Assembly (NCBI GenBank): GCA_009602725.1
Contig: WELB01000051.1
Location: forward strand, 7,082-67,326
Direction: 5' to 3'
DNA: 60,245 bases
DNA from: Spirogloea muscicola
Lineage: Eukaryota > Streptophyta > Zygnematophyceae > Spirogloeales > Spirogloeaceae
The first letter of the stretch is position 1. Each line of letters opens with the position of its first letter. Shown one piece after another: positions 10,223 to 21,802 of the stretch. The notes beneath the pieces were generated by a model. The model was not told the origin of the DNA. It worked only from the letters and a program-made list of their open reading frames with translations, and searched no databases. Both the position numbers and the translations under genes were made by a program.

Positions 10223-13200
10223 CTATTCGTAGGGCTGCTCCCCTTTCGGCCTCGGATGTGGGCTGTCGGCAAGGACAAGCAGGCCTTGGGTCTTGGGAGC
10301 CTGGAGCCAGGCCTTGACGGCGTCACCGGAGCTGGCCAAGGAGCCCGAGTTGGCGGCCATCTCCGTAAACGGGCTGCTCATGGCCCTCAACTCGGTCTCA
10401 ACTGCGGCCTTCACTTGCGAGTCCCCTGTCTTGCTGTGCTTGCCCCACCCCGTGATCACGCGCACTTGGTCAGGAGTAGCGTCTGTCCACTGCACACGTA
10501 CACACTCAGAGTTTGCTTGATTAACTTCATATCACATGTCAGTCCACATAAAACCTCAGTGGTGAGTAATTCCATCAAGAGCCACATGTGTGTCCAGCAA
10601 AAATAAGTGAACAAGTGCCCATTACAGATTTAAGCTAATATTGTAGCTCACCTGCCAACCAGCCTGCAGCTCTTCAAGCCAAGCATGGAGGAGAGACAAG
10701 GCAGCCCCCACAGAGAGGTCGTGCAGGTCCAACGACCACTCACTGCTGGAGTATGACAGCTGCTTCTCTGGGTAGATCGCATGAGCTCTAGCAGCCGCAA
10801 GCACTCGTACAGCCCTGCCCTTCTGCCCAAAGCTCCACAGTGCATCAATGAGAGCGTTGTAGAAGGAGAGCCGCGGCGCCCATGGCTGCATGTGCACAGT
10901 CTCCAGCATCCTTGCCGCGTTTTCCCAGAGGCCCTTCTCGCCAGATGAACCGATCATCAGGCGGCAGATGGCAAGCTCAAACTCGCTGCCGCTGTGCTGC
11001 AGGCAGTAGAGCAGAGTAAGCGCTTCATCCCACAGTGTGCACCGGCTGCACGCTGCGAGGAGCGCTGCGTATGTGATCAAGTTGGGCCGGCAGTTGCAGA
11101 GTCGCATCTGCTCGAATACGTGGGCTGCTTCCTTGTAGAGACTGCTCTTCCCATAAGCATCCAGAAGTGCAGAGAAAGTGTAGACGTTTGGGTCGCAGCC
11201 CCTCCCCTGCATGTCTTGGAAGATCACTTCGGCCCTCTGATGCAGGCCGAATTTGCCGCAGGAGTCGATGAGAGCGAGATACGTGACTTGGTTTGGCTCG
11301 ATGCTGTGTGCTAGCATGTCTTGGGAAGAGCATGTCAGCTTTGTCATGCAGACCCACCTGCGCACTCACTATTTGTCTTAGTGCCATATACTAATAACAG
11401 TGTGAATGAATTGTCATCTGAAAGGAATATCTGCTCATACATGGAGCTCATGCCCAGAAAGCTAGCATGACCTTCATAGCCAGCCGTTCAAGTGCTCCCG
11501 TTTGCCAGTGCAACCCCAGGCTTCAACTTACCTTGCCATAAGCTGCGATTAACGCAGTATATGTCAGCACATCCCGATGGATGCCCTCAGCCTGCATGCT
11601 CAGGAATGTGGCTTCCGCCCTCTCATGGAGCCCTCCTTTGCCATACGCATCTATCAAGGCAGTGTAAGTGATTGTGTCACATGACATGCCATCAACATTC
11701 ATCTCCTTGGCGAGAGTCTCAGCTTGCTGATAGAAACCCAGTTTCCCACAGGCATCAATGATTGTGTTGTAGGTCACCTGAATGCTCAACAAGGAAACAG
11801 AACTGTGAGATTGGGTCGTCCTCTCAGGAATGCCTGACATACCCACACGCCCCATCAGTATCCACCCTGGCAAGAGACACACCTCACACACTCTCCTCTA
11901 CAAGCTCAGCATCTCCTCTTAGCATCAATTATTCTGTGGCTTGTTCCTAGTCAGAGGTGGATGGTGTTCACCAGGAAACAAGTCAGACTGCCTGGACTCT
12001 GAAGTTGCTGATTTATACTCACCACATTAGGCTGCACTTCTTCGTCGAGGCGCCCACTACGCATATCATGGAGGACATTGACAGCAGCCTCCACTTGGCC
12101 CTCCCGGCAAAGCGAGTCGATGAGGACGTTATATGTCACCACATTAGGCTGGCACTCTGGGCCAAGCCCATTCCTCTCCTTGCGCATGTCGAAGAAGACT
12201 TCAATAGCAGCATCATACAGTTGTCCTTTGCAAAGAGCACCTATGAGGGCGTTGCAAGTGACCTGGATGATATGCAAGGTTCTGTTATACAAAAGATGAT
12301 CCAGATTACCAAAGCCTAATAGAGCCTGAACTCTAACCCTGAACCCTGACCTTCAACCCTGAATGCATGCTGACCCTCTAGGCATGAGGCCTGTTGAGTA
12401 CCCGGAGCTGAGCAGCATTCCTGAAACTAAACCCCGATCCTATCATGATGAAGTAGCTTCACGGATCATGCAAGTGAACTCAAGAGAATGTCCGACCTAC
12501 AACAACATCTCTGAATGGAGTGAGACTCTGTGCTGGAGACTGCAGACAAAGCTTTGGCCCGCTGCGATGAAACCTGCACAAGTGTCACTTACAGTGTTGG
12601 GTTGGCAATCTGGCTCCTTTGAGCTCTTCATATGCTCAAAAACGGCAAGCGCATCATCAAACCTCCTCGCTCTGCCATAAGCATTGATGAGCGCCGTGTA
12701 TGTGTAGTGGTTGGGCTCACAGCGCTCCAGGAGCATCTCCTGGAAGAGCAGGGTCGCAAGATCTGGCTGCCGCTCTCGCCCCAAGAAGCCAATCAAGCTA
12801 GTGTACAGCCTCGAGTTGTGTACGTGCCAAGGCTGCTTCTTCATCCAGTGGAACACCTGCATGCATGCAGGCAGAGGACGTTCTTTCAGCAAGATGGTTG
12901 ATGGGCGAGTTGCTGTGCATTGTCCCTCTCAAAGCTTATGCAGCTACACATCAGACGTACTTGCTCGTCAATTCTTCCTCAATGTCAGTATATGTCACTA
13001 AGTTCAAGTGTATGTCAATGTGTGTCAGACCAATAAATCTTGAATATCGCAGTTGCTGAATACCACAATGATGGTCCGGCATTATAGCAACCAAACCCAG
13101 TGGATGACCTGGACAGGAGTGGGATGCAACTGGGCTGCTCTTGGCGCCAGCGAGGACAGCGAGGCGAAGTAACCCACCTCCAGCGTGCGCCGCCAGTCGT

Positions 13201-14005
13201 GCCGCCGCTGGAGCTCGTTGAGCAGATCCACAATGTCATGGCGCGTGAGCTGGCCATGCAGCTCATCCAGCACCTCAGCAACGGTGCGCTTCACTGGCCA
13301 TGGCTGCCGCAGCATGTCAAGGAAGACCTCGACTCTGGGGTTGTGGGAGGCTGGCCCAGCCAGAGCCGGCGTCCGGTGCCGGGCCTCTCTGGGCGCGTTC
13401 TCCCGCTTCAGGCCGGCCTTGGTCCCCGCCACCGCGGCCCTCGGCCGGCCATCAGTCCTCGGCCGTCCAGGCTTTGCGTCGGAGTCCAGCGCATTGAGTT
13501 GGGCGCTGCGGCTCTCCGCCACGCCTCGGTGGGCGCTGGCGCTCCGGCTCTGGTCCTGCCCTCTGCGCTGGCTGTGGGCCAGCAAGCCCCTCAGAGGCGC
13601 CTCGGCAGTGCCGCGGCCGGCTCTCTCGCCGTCCTCCCCGACCGCCACTCTCGGCTGCTTCTCCGGAAGGTCATCGAGTAATGGGCCTCCGACGGGCATC
13701 CCGTCGTACCCCGACGGCCGGCGCAGGGCCAGCCGCGGCGGCCTCGCGGCGGCCTTCCTGGAGGCCGCCGCAGGCTTCTCCTCCGCGGGCTGTGTGGCCG
13801 CCTCGCAGCACTCGCCCTCGACCACCGGGGGCCCGTCGAAGCAGACGATCGATGGCCGCAGACCCATGTCGCGGCCGCTGCCATGAGACGGAGCTGCCGC
13901 TGCCCTGCGCAGCCTGCTGGCGGCTGCGCCATGACCGGCGCCGGCCCACAGCGAGGCGGCGGTGCAAGGCGGCGCCAGGCAGCGCGCCGCCGCTGGCAGG
14001 CCCAT
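10223..14005 (-). CDS. PPR-SMR protein, GUN1/pTAC2-like (frameshifted)
   Basis: Six minus-strand exons: 14005-13178, 12856-12593, 12262-12023, 11777-11532, 11357-10652 and 10489-10223, all GT-AG and phase 0. The product would be about 849 residues. Exon 1 is a GC-rich Ala/Arg leader, plausibly a plastid transit peptide, ending WRRTLE, which joins VFHWMKKQPW. About twelve 35-residue P-class PPR repeats follow (e.g. VTYNTIIDACGKLGFYQQAE, ITYTALIDAYGKGGLHERAE), then SFYNALIDALWSFGQKGRAV and a C-terminal SMR domain (SLDLHDLSVGAA, ITGWGKHSK, SPFTEMAANSGSLASSG). In plants, PPR-SMR proteins act in plastid gene expression and signalling (GUN1, pTAC2, SVR7). The SMR tail reads closest to GUN1, but orthology is not proven. 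Oddity: exon 5 is 706 bp, one base over a multiple of three, with an extra base in the CCC run at 11323-11325. Confidence 0.88.
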
Positions 14006-14029
14006 GGCGCAGCCGCAGGCTGCTATAGG

Positions 14030-14085
14030 GCTCGCGCTTAACCCTAAGCCTCAAACCCTGAACCCTAGACCCTAACCCTAGCCGC
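14030..14085. repeat. degenerate telomere-like tract upstream of PPR-SMR
   Basis: Several CCCTAA / ACCCTGAACCC units lie 25-80 bp upstream of the PPR-SMR start codon. On the gene's strand they read as AGGGTTT/TAGGG motifs, like plant telo-boxes found in 5' regions. The function is inferred from position only. Confidence 0.55.
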
Positions 14086-16089
14086 GAGTCCGCGGCTCCG
14101 AAGACCATCCTCCACCCTGTTGCCTGTACGCCGAGGCCGCCGCTGCCGCCGCCGCGCAACGTCCTGGCGCCAGTGGCAGCTGGACTTATGGATCCTGGCG
14201 GATCCCGCCGCAACCTGCACGGCGTCTCCGGAGCGGCTCCTGTTGCTTGCAGACGGCGGCTGTCCGTCGCAGCCGGAGGCAAGGCCGCCGGGGCGCACTA
14301 AGAGAGACAGGGAGAAGGCGCGCGCTGCGCATGAAATTGGAAGGGAGGCCAATTCTAGCCTTACAGTTGTCCTGTTTACTGGGTAATGAGCCAGGGTAAA
14401 GGGGACACTACTGTCCCCGAGTGAGCACATGCATATCTGACAAGCTATATGGAGGAGCCAAACCACCACCACGGAAGCCACTAGCCTGGGCTAACGCACG
14501 CCCAGCACGCTGGTGAATCGCGAGTGCCTGGGAGCGCTGCAGACTCAATGATAGCCGCATTCTACTAGCATGCAACGGTGGCTTGCGGGACGCTAGGATG
14601 GCCTAAGCTACCCGCCCGACTACGTCGGCGAGCATCAACATGCAGTGCCAGGCGATGGAGGAGGGAAGATGAACAAGACAACTCTGTCAGGGCAACACAG
14701 CGACGAGTACAACGGCAGGGGGACTCGAGGACTCTGTTCATTCCTCGGCTTACAGTTTGTTCCCTGAAAGACTGATCGTTGTTCCGGAAGCGGGCTTCTC
14801 AGGTGGCTTCTCGCCGCTGCGATGCAGTCTAGTTTGTCATGGGGAGCGAGAAGCGCTGTTAGCGTTGTGAAGGGGCTTCTTCCGCCGATCACAGTCTCGG
14901 CTTGTCAATCCAACCTGTCAACCTGATTGTTACGGAGGCGTACCTAAGATCAGCTTCAACCCACCTTGCTGGCCAGGCTGTGGGTAGAGCAGCACTACTT
15001 CGACTGCCCCCGCTAATACTACCTCCTACCAGCCGCAACCGACCACTTTGGTTGCATATGGCATCGTCTGCATACCTACTCGAGCACTTCACTATGCTTT
15101 GTAAGAGATATACAATGGGAGAATAAGCTATTCGTTGACATGCGCTTGCTGCGAGCAATCTGTCGTTCTTGCGCCATGGTGTGTCAGCCAGTTGGCAGCG
15201 AGCTCAGTGCTCATGCTTTGCACTAGAGAGCAGGATACCTTTTAGCTGATGGCAGAAGGGCTTGAAACTTTCCGTCCTGTATTCGGTCAGTGTATGTATA
15301 AGAAATTTCTGCTTGCTAACCCGTGATGACTTCACGGGTCGACCTAGCAGCAGGTGATGTACATCTGTAGTTTTCCTTGTCTTTGAACCTGGCGGCCACT
15401 CAGGCCATCCATCACTCAAAACTCGCTTTCTTACCAGGCAATTCTGGTAGTCATGCCAACCCAGTCAACTCCCTACCTCTAGCCAGAGGACTGAGACTTG
15501 TTGAGCGCTGGTGATGTTCTTCTTCTTCCTCGTAAGCTGAGCTGAGGATCTCAGCTTGCCAGAAGCTTCGAGCCACTGATTAAAGTGCAGTACTACCGCA
15601 TGGCTGACCCCCACAGCTGCAAGGCAATCTCAGACAGTCACCTCTCTCGATTGCAGCGGCTGACTGTCTGACTTGGGCCCCTAGTCGTTGATAGTTCCTA
15701 CGCCTGTGCCACACTCCAAGTACAACCTACCAAACAGCACCAACTAGACCAGCCAGGAGCTTTCCGAGGACACCAGCTCACGTGACCTCGCGTTTCTAGA
15801 AACGGACTGCCTTGCTCTACCAGAAGACAATGAATATAAAATCAAATTTCAGAATGCAGAGAGCAATAGCACCCCTGGCTAGCTAATAGCTCGATGGGCA
15901 TGGACTGCAACTGACTTATCGCAGACTGCAGCAGATTAACCACTCATCAATACTCCAACCTCCCCCACCTTGACAATGGGCAAAAATGTACATTCAAAGA
16001 GAATTATGTGCTCTCCTGTCTCTCCATGTAACAGGGGCCTCCCCCATGCAACCTCTCTAGGCGGTACAATTTTCATATGACACAGAAGA
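14086..16089. other. intergenic with decayed LINE family A copy
   Basis: 14290-14380 carries the GAAGGCGCGCGC...GAGGCCAATTC repeat also present at 31421-31460 and 55210-55350. 14890-15375 (+) is a badly decayed family A copy: 14930-14990 still reads LIVTEAYLRSASTHLAGQAVG, matching the endonuclease region of the copy at 54650. A remnant of the 3' hairpin remains at 15319-15339. From 15376 to 16089 I see nothing recognisable; it is the 3' flank of riboflavin synthase. Confidence 0.55.
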
Positions 16090-18975
16090 TCAAGAAAGGG
16101 AACCCCAATCTCCCACTTTGGTGGCTGATGTGCTCACAGGAAGTGTATCCATGTAGCGATACCCTTGCATCATCCTCTCGACGTACTTGCCAACTATGTC
16201 AACCTCTGGTTGAGATGCAACACACAAACAGCTGTGAGCTTCTCTCACGCAGCATTATTCCGTGCAGCCAAGCTGGACATCTTGCAACACATTCCCACAC
16301 AAAATATAGCGACTTTGGATAAACTCAAAGCAAGTACACAGATCCATTGCAACTGTTTTTTGGCGGGCTACTTACCAATGTTGACCTTGGCACCAACCTC
16401 TTTGGTAGGTATGACAATCTTCTGTTGGGTATATGCCACCAGCATAAAGCTGAAGCTACTGATCTGTCAACACCGCATCTGCAGAGCATGAGAAGCTAGG
16501 ACCAGAGTACCATCTCAGCTAAATCAAGCTAGTGAACGAGTGTGGATGATAATCTACAAATGGCAGATAGTCAGAATAAAAGCTACAGTGACACATCCTA
16601 CAGTGACACGTCCTACATGGTCCGCGCATGCTGGTACGCAAATATTTCATCCTGATGACTTGACATGGATAGTCAGAGCCCTCCACCATGTGCTGAAGGA
16701 TGCAAGCTTACTACACAACGGCATCCAGGACCTACGAGGAGATACTTCACCACCCAAAGCTACTCTAGAGCTCCTCAGACCATGAAGCTTCCTGTGCAAC
16801 ATGCCAAGCTAAAACATGTGGTTCTCACCTCGTCCATCACATGGACAACCGTCAAACTGGTCCCATCAATAGCAACGTAGCCCTGTTTTCAACAGCGCAG
16901 ACCAACTATATCATCAAAATCGCGTTCGGAGAGCACTTACTCTCACAAAAATCACATACGAAGAGCACTTACTCACACAAGGAGCAGCCCATTGAGCTCG
17001 GTAGATAATGCGTGAACTGTAGTCCGTTTCTACTACTACTGATTACAGCCTCATGCCTATTCCAAGTCATGTCTTGTCAAGCAAGGGGCTGACCTTGGGT
17101 ACAATGTAGCGGAGTAACTGAGGACTAGTTTCTACTGTGACCCAGAGGGAATCTCCTTCTTCACGGAAATCGGAGATGGTGCCAGTCCCATCCACATGGC
17201 CCTAATGCATTGGGTTTTAGTCAGAGATGTAATGCATGCTCGGGGTCAGAGGATGATTTGAGGCACGCTTGTCAGTCTGCGCTGTTAGGTGCTGCAGCAG
17301 GTTAAGAGAACCTTTACCTGCACAAAATGGCCACCCATCCTCGAGTTTGGCTGGAGAGACCGTTCAAGGTTCACATTTGATCCAGGTGACAGCTCACTCA
17401 AAGATGTCTTTCTCAGAGTTTCGGGCGATAGGCCTGTGCCAAGGTACCCAATATTATAACGCGGTGACTTGAGGTGGGCAGGGGGCAGAGAGTCGGTGAA
17501 CAGCAAGTTGTCATGGATAGCCATGTCGAACATGCACTGATCTTGAAGATATATGCTTAATGCTTGCCGCATGCATCTTCTTTGCACAACCATTGCCTGA
17601 CCGAAGTGAAAACCTAAGTGTAAGGTCTCACCAACTGTGAATTGCTGACTGTCATATTCTGTTACAGTCAAGCAAGTGCCATTGATGGCGATGCTGTCTC
17701 CAAGCTGTGAACAGGGGAGAAGGCCCTGTTACTAGAGCTGCCAGAGTACAAGACTTCTTTCTGTGGCATATTGTCATCATGAATCGCACATCACTCTGCA
17801 TCGGCTGTTGATGCAAAGACATGCATGTCAAGAAGTTAGCAAGCGGCAAATGTCGTTCTAATGGTAGACAGTTGCCGTAGTACCTTGACATCTGTAAGAA
17901 CATCACTAGCTCTTACTGTCAGCTGCCAGCCACCATCTACCTCGACCAGCTCATTAACGGTCCCCATCTCCTCAACTATGCCTGGCAGACAACCAGGCTC
18001 CTGTAGGGGCTGAGTTGCTTTTGCTGCTCGTCAGCTGCACCGTTGCCACATCTCAAGTGCATACTACCTCAGTGAAGTGCCCTCCATCTAGCCCAATAGT
18101 ATCGAGCAAGATACACAAGCAGTTGCTGATATTTAGATCCTGTCGGGGCCATGATGCAAGCACCTTGTGAAGATGCAGCTTACCAGTGAACAGGGCCCTA
18201 ACTCCCAAGCCTTGAGCTCCGCCAGAGTGTCCAGACTGCCCAGCACTGTGAAGCTTTACCAGACTCCAAGCACCCTTCCTGAAGCTGCTGCTAACCCCTG
18301 AGAGAGATGCTCCCCCGTCCAGCCCCTCCTTGTTCTGTCTGTCCAGTGGTCACAGTTGTCCTCGCTACTTCAGCTCCATCACAGCACATTGAAAGAGCAG
18401 GATGAAAGTGCGGAAAACCCCTCAGATGTATTGAGGAATTGATGGCGCCTTTGCTTCTATTGCAGTGACGTGCTTCTTACATTGCAAATTCACCTGATGA
18501 GCTTGACCCCAAAAGCTGGTAACTGTCCATTGCCTGAAGGGTCCACACAGATAAACACACGGTGTCAGTCCCAGTCACGTCAAAAAGGTGCGGAACAGGC
18601 AAGCTGCTCCGCGACTGCAATTGGCACCAAAATTGGACGAGTTATGTTTTCAGTGCAGCCATATGCTAGAGAATTATCAGATCCATTCAACGCTGCTGGC
18701 CTGCTTGCAATTTTCTCACCCAGCTTCGCGTAGTACAGTAAGCACTTGCTGCGCTAGCTAGTGGGCCTCTTGGCAAGTTCCCACAACTTGCAGGCATGCC
18801 AGGGCACCTTACCAGCGAGCAGAAGAGCTTCACATGGGGGCTGACGGCGGAGGCAAGGAGCCGGTCGAGCCCGGCAGACGGCCTTCCGAGACGGAGGCAC
18901 GGGTGCCAGTCGGTGCGCGCCGGCGAGGCGGCTGGCAAGGCAGCGCGGGCCCGCCGGCGCCGCCGCTGCCGCCAT
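16090..18975 (-). CDS. riboflavin synthase (plastid-targeted)
   Basis: Catalyses dismutation of two 6,7-dimethyl-8-ribityllumazine to riboflavin plus the pyrimidinedione, the last step of riboflavin synthesis, in the plastid in plants. Nine minus-strand exons give a closed 280-residue frame: 18975-18813, 18210-18184, 17981-17884, 17704-17632, 17433-17318, 17201-17094, 16882-16829, 16463-16376 and 16205-16090. Residues 1-54 form an Ala/Arg/Pro-rich transit peptide. The two lumazine-binding barrels follow: LFTGIVEEMGTV, GDSIAINGTCLTVTEY, LSPETLRKTSL, NLERSLQPNSRMGGHFVQ, then GHVDGTGTISDF, GYVAIDGTSLTVVHV, FMLVAYTQQKIVIP and VDIVGKYVERMM. Plant enzymes are about 270 residues. The 27-bp second exon is inferred from phase and the LGVRALFTG match and is the least certain part. 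The reading frame is intact. Confidence 0.95.
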
Positions 18976-19157
18976 GGCCAGCGGCGTGCCGCGCCGGTGG
19001 CGACGGCCCGGCCGCGGCGGCAATGCTCAGCTGCCGGGGCGGCGCTTTTCTGCCCTCTAGCTCAAGCTTTGCATCAGAAAGCTGGTCGTGACTTAGCTCG
19101 TGGCAGAAGAGCTTGTCGATTGCCGTCCGCTATTCGGGCATCAGTTAGCGACCTCTA
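18976..19157 (+). mobile_element. LINE family A fragment cut by a family B copy
   Basis: From about 19040, the plus strand encodes LALHQKAGRDLARGRRACRL and ends SVSDLYV just where LTRGY-stop should follow. Instead the sequence switches to a 5'-truncated family B copy. 18976-19040 is the GC-rich 5' flank of riboflavin synthase. Confidence 0.65.
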
Positions 19158-20164
19158 TGTATGCGCCGCCGTCTTGGCTTGCCATCCCTGTGCTTGGCAG
19201 GGGTGACCCAATGTGAATGTGGGCTTATTGAGCATCATGCATTGCTCATGGGTGACCACATGCTCAGGTGTGCCAAAGGCAGTGAGCGCACGGGCTCCCA
19301 CAACCTCCTACGTGACGCCATGTATGGCATCGTCAAGGAGGCGGGATATCAAGTGGCGTTGGAGAGCACTGGGGTGATGCCCATCCTCCTCCGCAATGGG
19401 GTCCCTCGGACGAGGCGTGTCGATCTGGTCGGCGTCCCCCTGGGAGGTGGCAAGCGGCTCCTCATGGACGTTGTCCTCACCGACAGCTTCCGGACGAAGG
19501 GCCCCATTACTTCTGAGACCGGCTACGCTGTGAAGAAAGCGGCTGCTGATATGAAAGAATCGGCTGTGAAATGCCAGCCAGATGCATACAGGTGTTCATG
19601 ACGGAGCCAAAGGCTAGGCAGACAGGGCGCCCTCAATATCCCCGTGTCAGCAGTAGGAAGTCAGATGAGCTGAGGGGAGGAAGAGCAACCCCGCTGTGAA
19701 GGTGGCCGAACAGAAGAAGCTGCACAAGTACAAGGACCACCCGGCGGGTGATACCTTTTACCCCCTGGCCATGGACATCCATGGGTGTTACGGGGGTCGG
19801 TGGTCCTCGTTACTTTCGCTGCTGGCCTCTCAAGCTGACCAGCGGCGCCGGGAGCAAGGTGCTGCCCTTCCCGGTGGCTCGGTGCCTTTGGGTCTGGTGT
19901 CCTGCTACCGTATGCGATTGTCTATGTCCCTGCAGCGCTCCCAAGCGCTTGCTTTGCACCGCCGCGCTGGTCGCGCCCTTGCAGCAGCCTCTGGCTTGCG
20001 CAGCGGGGTTGCTCTTCCTCCCCTCAGCTCATCTGACTTCCTACTGCTGACACGGGGGTATTGAGGGCGCCCTGTCTGCCTAGCCTTTGGCTCCGTCATG
20101 AACACCTGTGTGCGTCTGGCTGGCATTTCACAGCCGATTCTTTCATATCAGCAGCCGCTTTCTT
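19158..20164 (+). mobile_element. LINE family B, 5'-truncated copy
   Basis: Begins at the codon matching residue 993 of the intact ORF at 50429-54142 (MRRRLGLPSLCLAGV). It encodes the CCHC-like motif, the endonuclease motif VDLVGVPLGGGKRLLMD, and the C terminus SDFLLLTRGY-stop at about 20063. The 3' tail ends ...CAGCCGCTTTCTTC near 20164, the same end as the intact copy, with no poly(A). It differs from the intact copy at only a few sites, e.g. EHH for EHD and AEQ for AER. It is interrupted at 19536-19691. Flanks share TCTATGT-like sequence, a possible 6-7 bp target-site duplication. Confidence 0.85.
19536..19691 (-). mobile_element. nested antisense family B 3'-end insertion
   Basis: These ~156 bp are the reverse complement of the last part of the same LINE family: C-terminal codons, stop and 3' tail, matching 50332-50487. 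The insertion lies within the endonuclease region, between the codons for YAVK and VAE. The 10-bp sequence CGCTGTGAAG flanks it at 19526-19535 and 19692-19701, a target-site duplication. Part of that duplication overlaps the insert's own ends, i.e. microhomology at both junctions. Confidence 0.88.
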
Positions 20165-20600
20165 CTATGTGCCTCAGACCTTGTCCATTCCTTTGGGCTG
20201 GCCTCTCACAAAGAGCCTCTCACAGCCACCAGTCAATCTGGCCGCGCCTTCTCCATGTGCTGACTCGTGGTTACTGAGCGGGTCAGCTGCTATTCTATGT
20301 GCTGACTCGTGGTTACTGAGCGGGTCAGCTTAGTAGCAGGTGATGTCCATTTGTCAGTGTGCTTGCCTTCGTACTTGGCCACACAGGCCCTCCATCACTT
20401 GAGATACACAATGCATTCTCCTCTAGCTATTCCGACGTTCCCCGGCTCATACAGTGCACTTGCGGGCAGGCCGCGCTTTGGCTTTTATTCTTGGGCTGCT
20501 GCTTCTGGGTCACGTCGGGGTGCCTCTTTTCCAGCTGCAAGTTACTCCGACTTGCGGCTGCTGACTCGGGGTTACTAAGCTCCCCTTCGCCGTAGTCTCT
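20165..20600 (+). mobile_element. LINE 3'-tail cluster
   Basis: Contains two tandem copies of the family A terminal hairpin (20259-20287 and 20301-20329), then a family A tail with GGCC-ACACA-GGCC near 20380. Next comes another LINE C-terminal piece at 20430-20578 ending SDLRLLTRGY-stop. All are short 5'-truncated remnants placed head to tail. Confidence 0.6.
20259..20329 (+). repeat. tandem duplication of LINE terminal hairpin
   Basis: GCTGACTCG and CGGGTCAGC form a 9-bp stem (one U.G pair in RNA) around an 11-base loop containing the LINE stop codon. The unit is present twice with a 42-bp period. Confidence 0.8.
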
Positions 20601-21290
20601 TGCATAGCTGTGTGCTTTTGGCGCCTTCCTGCCCTTTCGGGCCTTGTACATTCCTTTGGGCTGGCCTCTCACAGCCATTGCTTTACATTGAAGAGCTGTT
20701 TCTTTGTTCCTGTGTTCAGCTGGCTTGAGGGGTCGTGTGTTGGGACATGTGAGTCCGCCGACAAAGCATTCTGTCAATACAATGTTCAATTCAGTGGCCA
20801 TCGAAGTGCATGGCGCTTTCGAGTCTCAGTGGCTAGACCCAGCTTGCGCGCTGCGCTGTGTCCCGTACGTGGAGTGAGCAGGCCAACTTCAACGCCGCTG
20901 GCTCGCTAGCGGTGGTTTGTATGCGCCTGTCCATAGTCTTCCAGCGGTCCATGGCCCGCGCCTTGCATCTGCGTGCTGTTGGTGCTCTAGCTGCAGCCTC
21001 TGACTTTCGTCAAGGGGACTGCATTCTGGCGGCTAGTCTTTCTGACTTTGAGGCTGCTGAATAGAGGTTACTATGTGGTTATCCTACATGGTTCTTGCTT
21101 AATATATTTATCAGCTCATTTCGGCCCCTTCGGAACTTGTCACTTCTTTCGGGCTGGCTTTTCACAGCCCTCGCCCCCTTCGGAAGAGCTCACTTGACAA
21201 GGGAAAAGAACCTCATCTATATGGAAGTCTGGCTGTGAGAGGCCAGCCCAAGAAGGAATGGACATGGGGCCGGAAAGTGCAACCCACGAA
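20601..21290 (+). mobile_element. further LINE tail fragments
   Basis: 20640-20700 and 21120-21200 carry tail units with GGGCTGGC...ACAGCCC hairpins and the CCCCTTCGGAAGAGCTCACTT segment. 20905-21062 (+) encodes a diverged C-terminal piece (RALHLRAVGALAAASDFRQG). 21220-21260 is a short opposite-strand tail piece. Confidence 0.5.
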
Positions 21291-21802
21291 GCTACACGAG
21301 CTTATGAAGACGGTAACAGTGCGATAATAGTACCCATAGGTGAGAGCACGTACAGGCTAACTGGGAGCCGGAGCGCCGCCATTGGAACCAGTGTCCTGAC
21401 GTACCAGCACGCTGATGATGAGACGAGTACGTAAGCCCCCTGTGACAAAATGGGCTTTTCGGCAGATTCTTCTCCACCAGCAGACTCCACGGGAGGCGAT
21501 GAGTGCCACGTGGCAGCCCGGGAGCGCCAGGCAAACGCTGTTGCCGCAGCTGCTGCCGCGAGCTCCCGCTCCGCCGCGACGCGCGGCGCCAGTTGCGGCG
21601 CAGAGGGCCGCCGCGGCATGCGCCGNCTGCCCTTGGCACAGGACCGACGGCGATGACGCTATCGTCGTGGCCGATGATGGCTTTGAGCACATCTAGTTGG
21701 CAGCAGCCAGTGCCGACGCGCGACTTGCTCGATGAGACGCGATCGCAGCAAGTCGAGCCTATGAGAGTCTGGCGCGCGATCGTCCGGCCTTCTCCTTACC
21801 AG
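21291..21802. other. GC-rich 5' region of the PILS gene
   Basis: A GC-rich island (about 21480-21800, one N at 21626) like those at other gene starts in the window. It presumably holds the first exon(s) of the downstream carrier, but I could not assign a reading frame to the expected first transmembrane helices. Confidence 0.4.

Noticed and set aside
13100-13886. Plus-strand ORFs of 193 and 233 residues
   Set aside because: Shadows of the GC-rich first exon of the PPR-SMR gene.
15319-15339. Perfect ACCCGTGA/TCACGGGT hairpin
   Set aside because: Considered as a new regulatory hairpin, but its position after a decayed LINE body and before the GCAGGTGATGT tail shows it is a mutated family A terminal hairpin.
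18184-18235. Longer riboflavin synthase exon 2 starting at 18235
   Set aside because: Acceptor and frame are possible, but the phase does not fit exon 1; the 27-bp version (18210-18184) gives a continuous frame.
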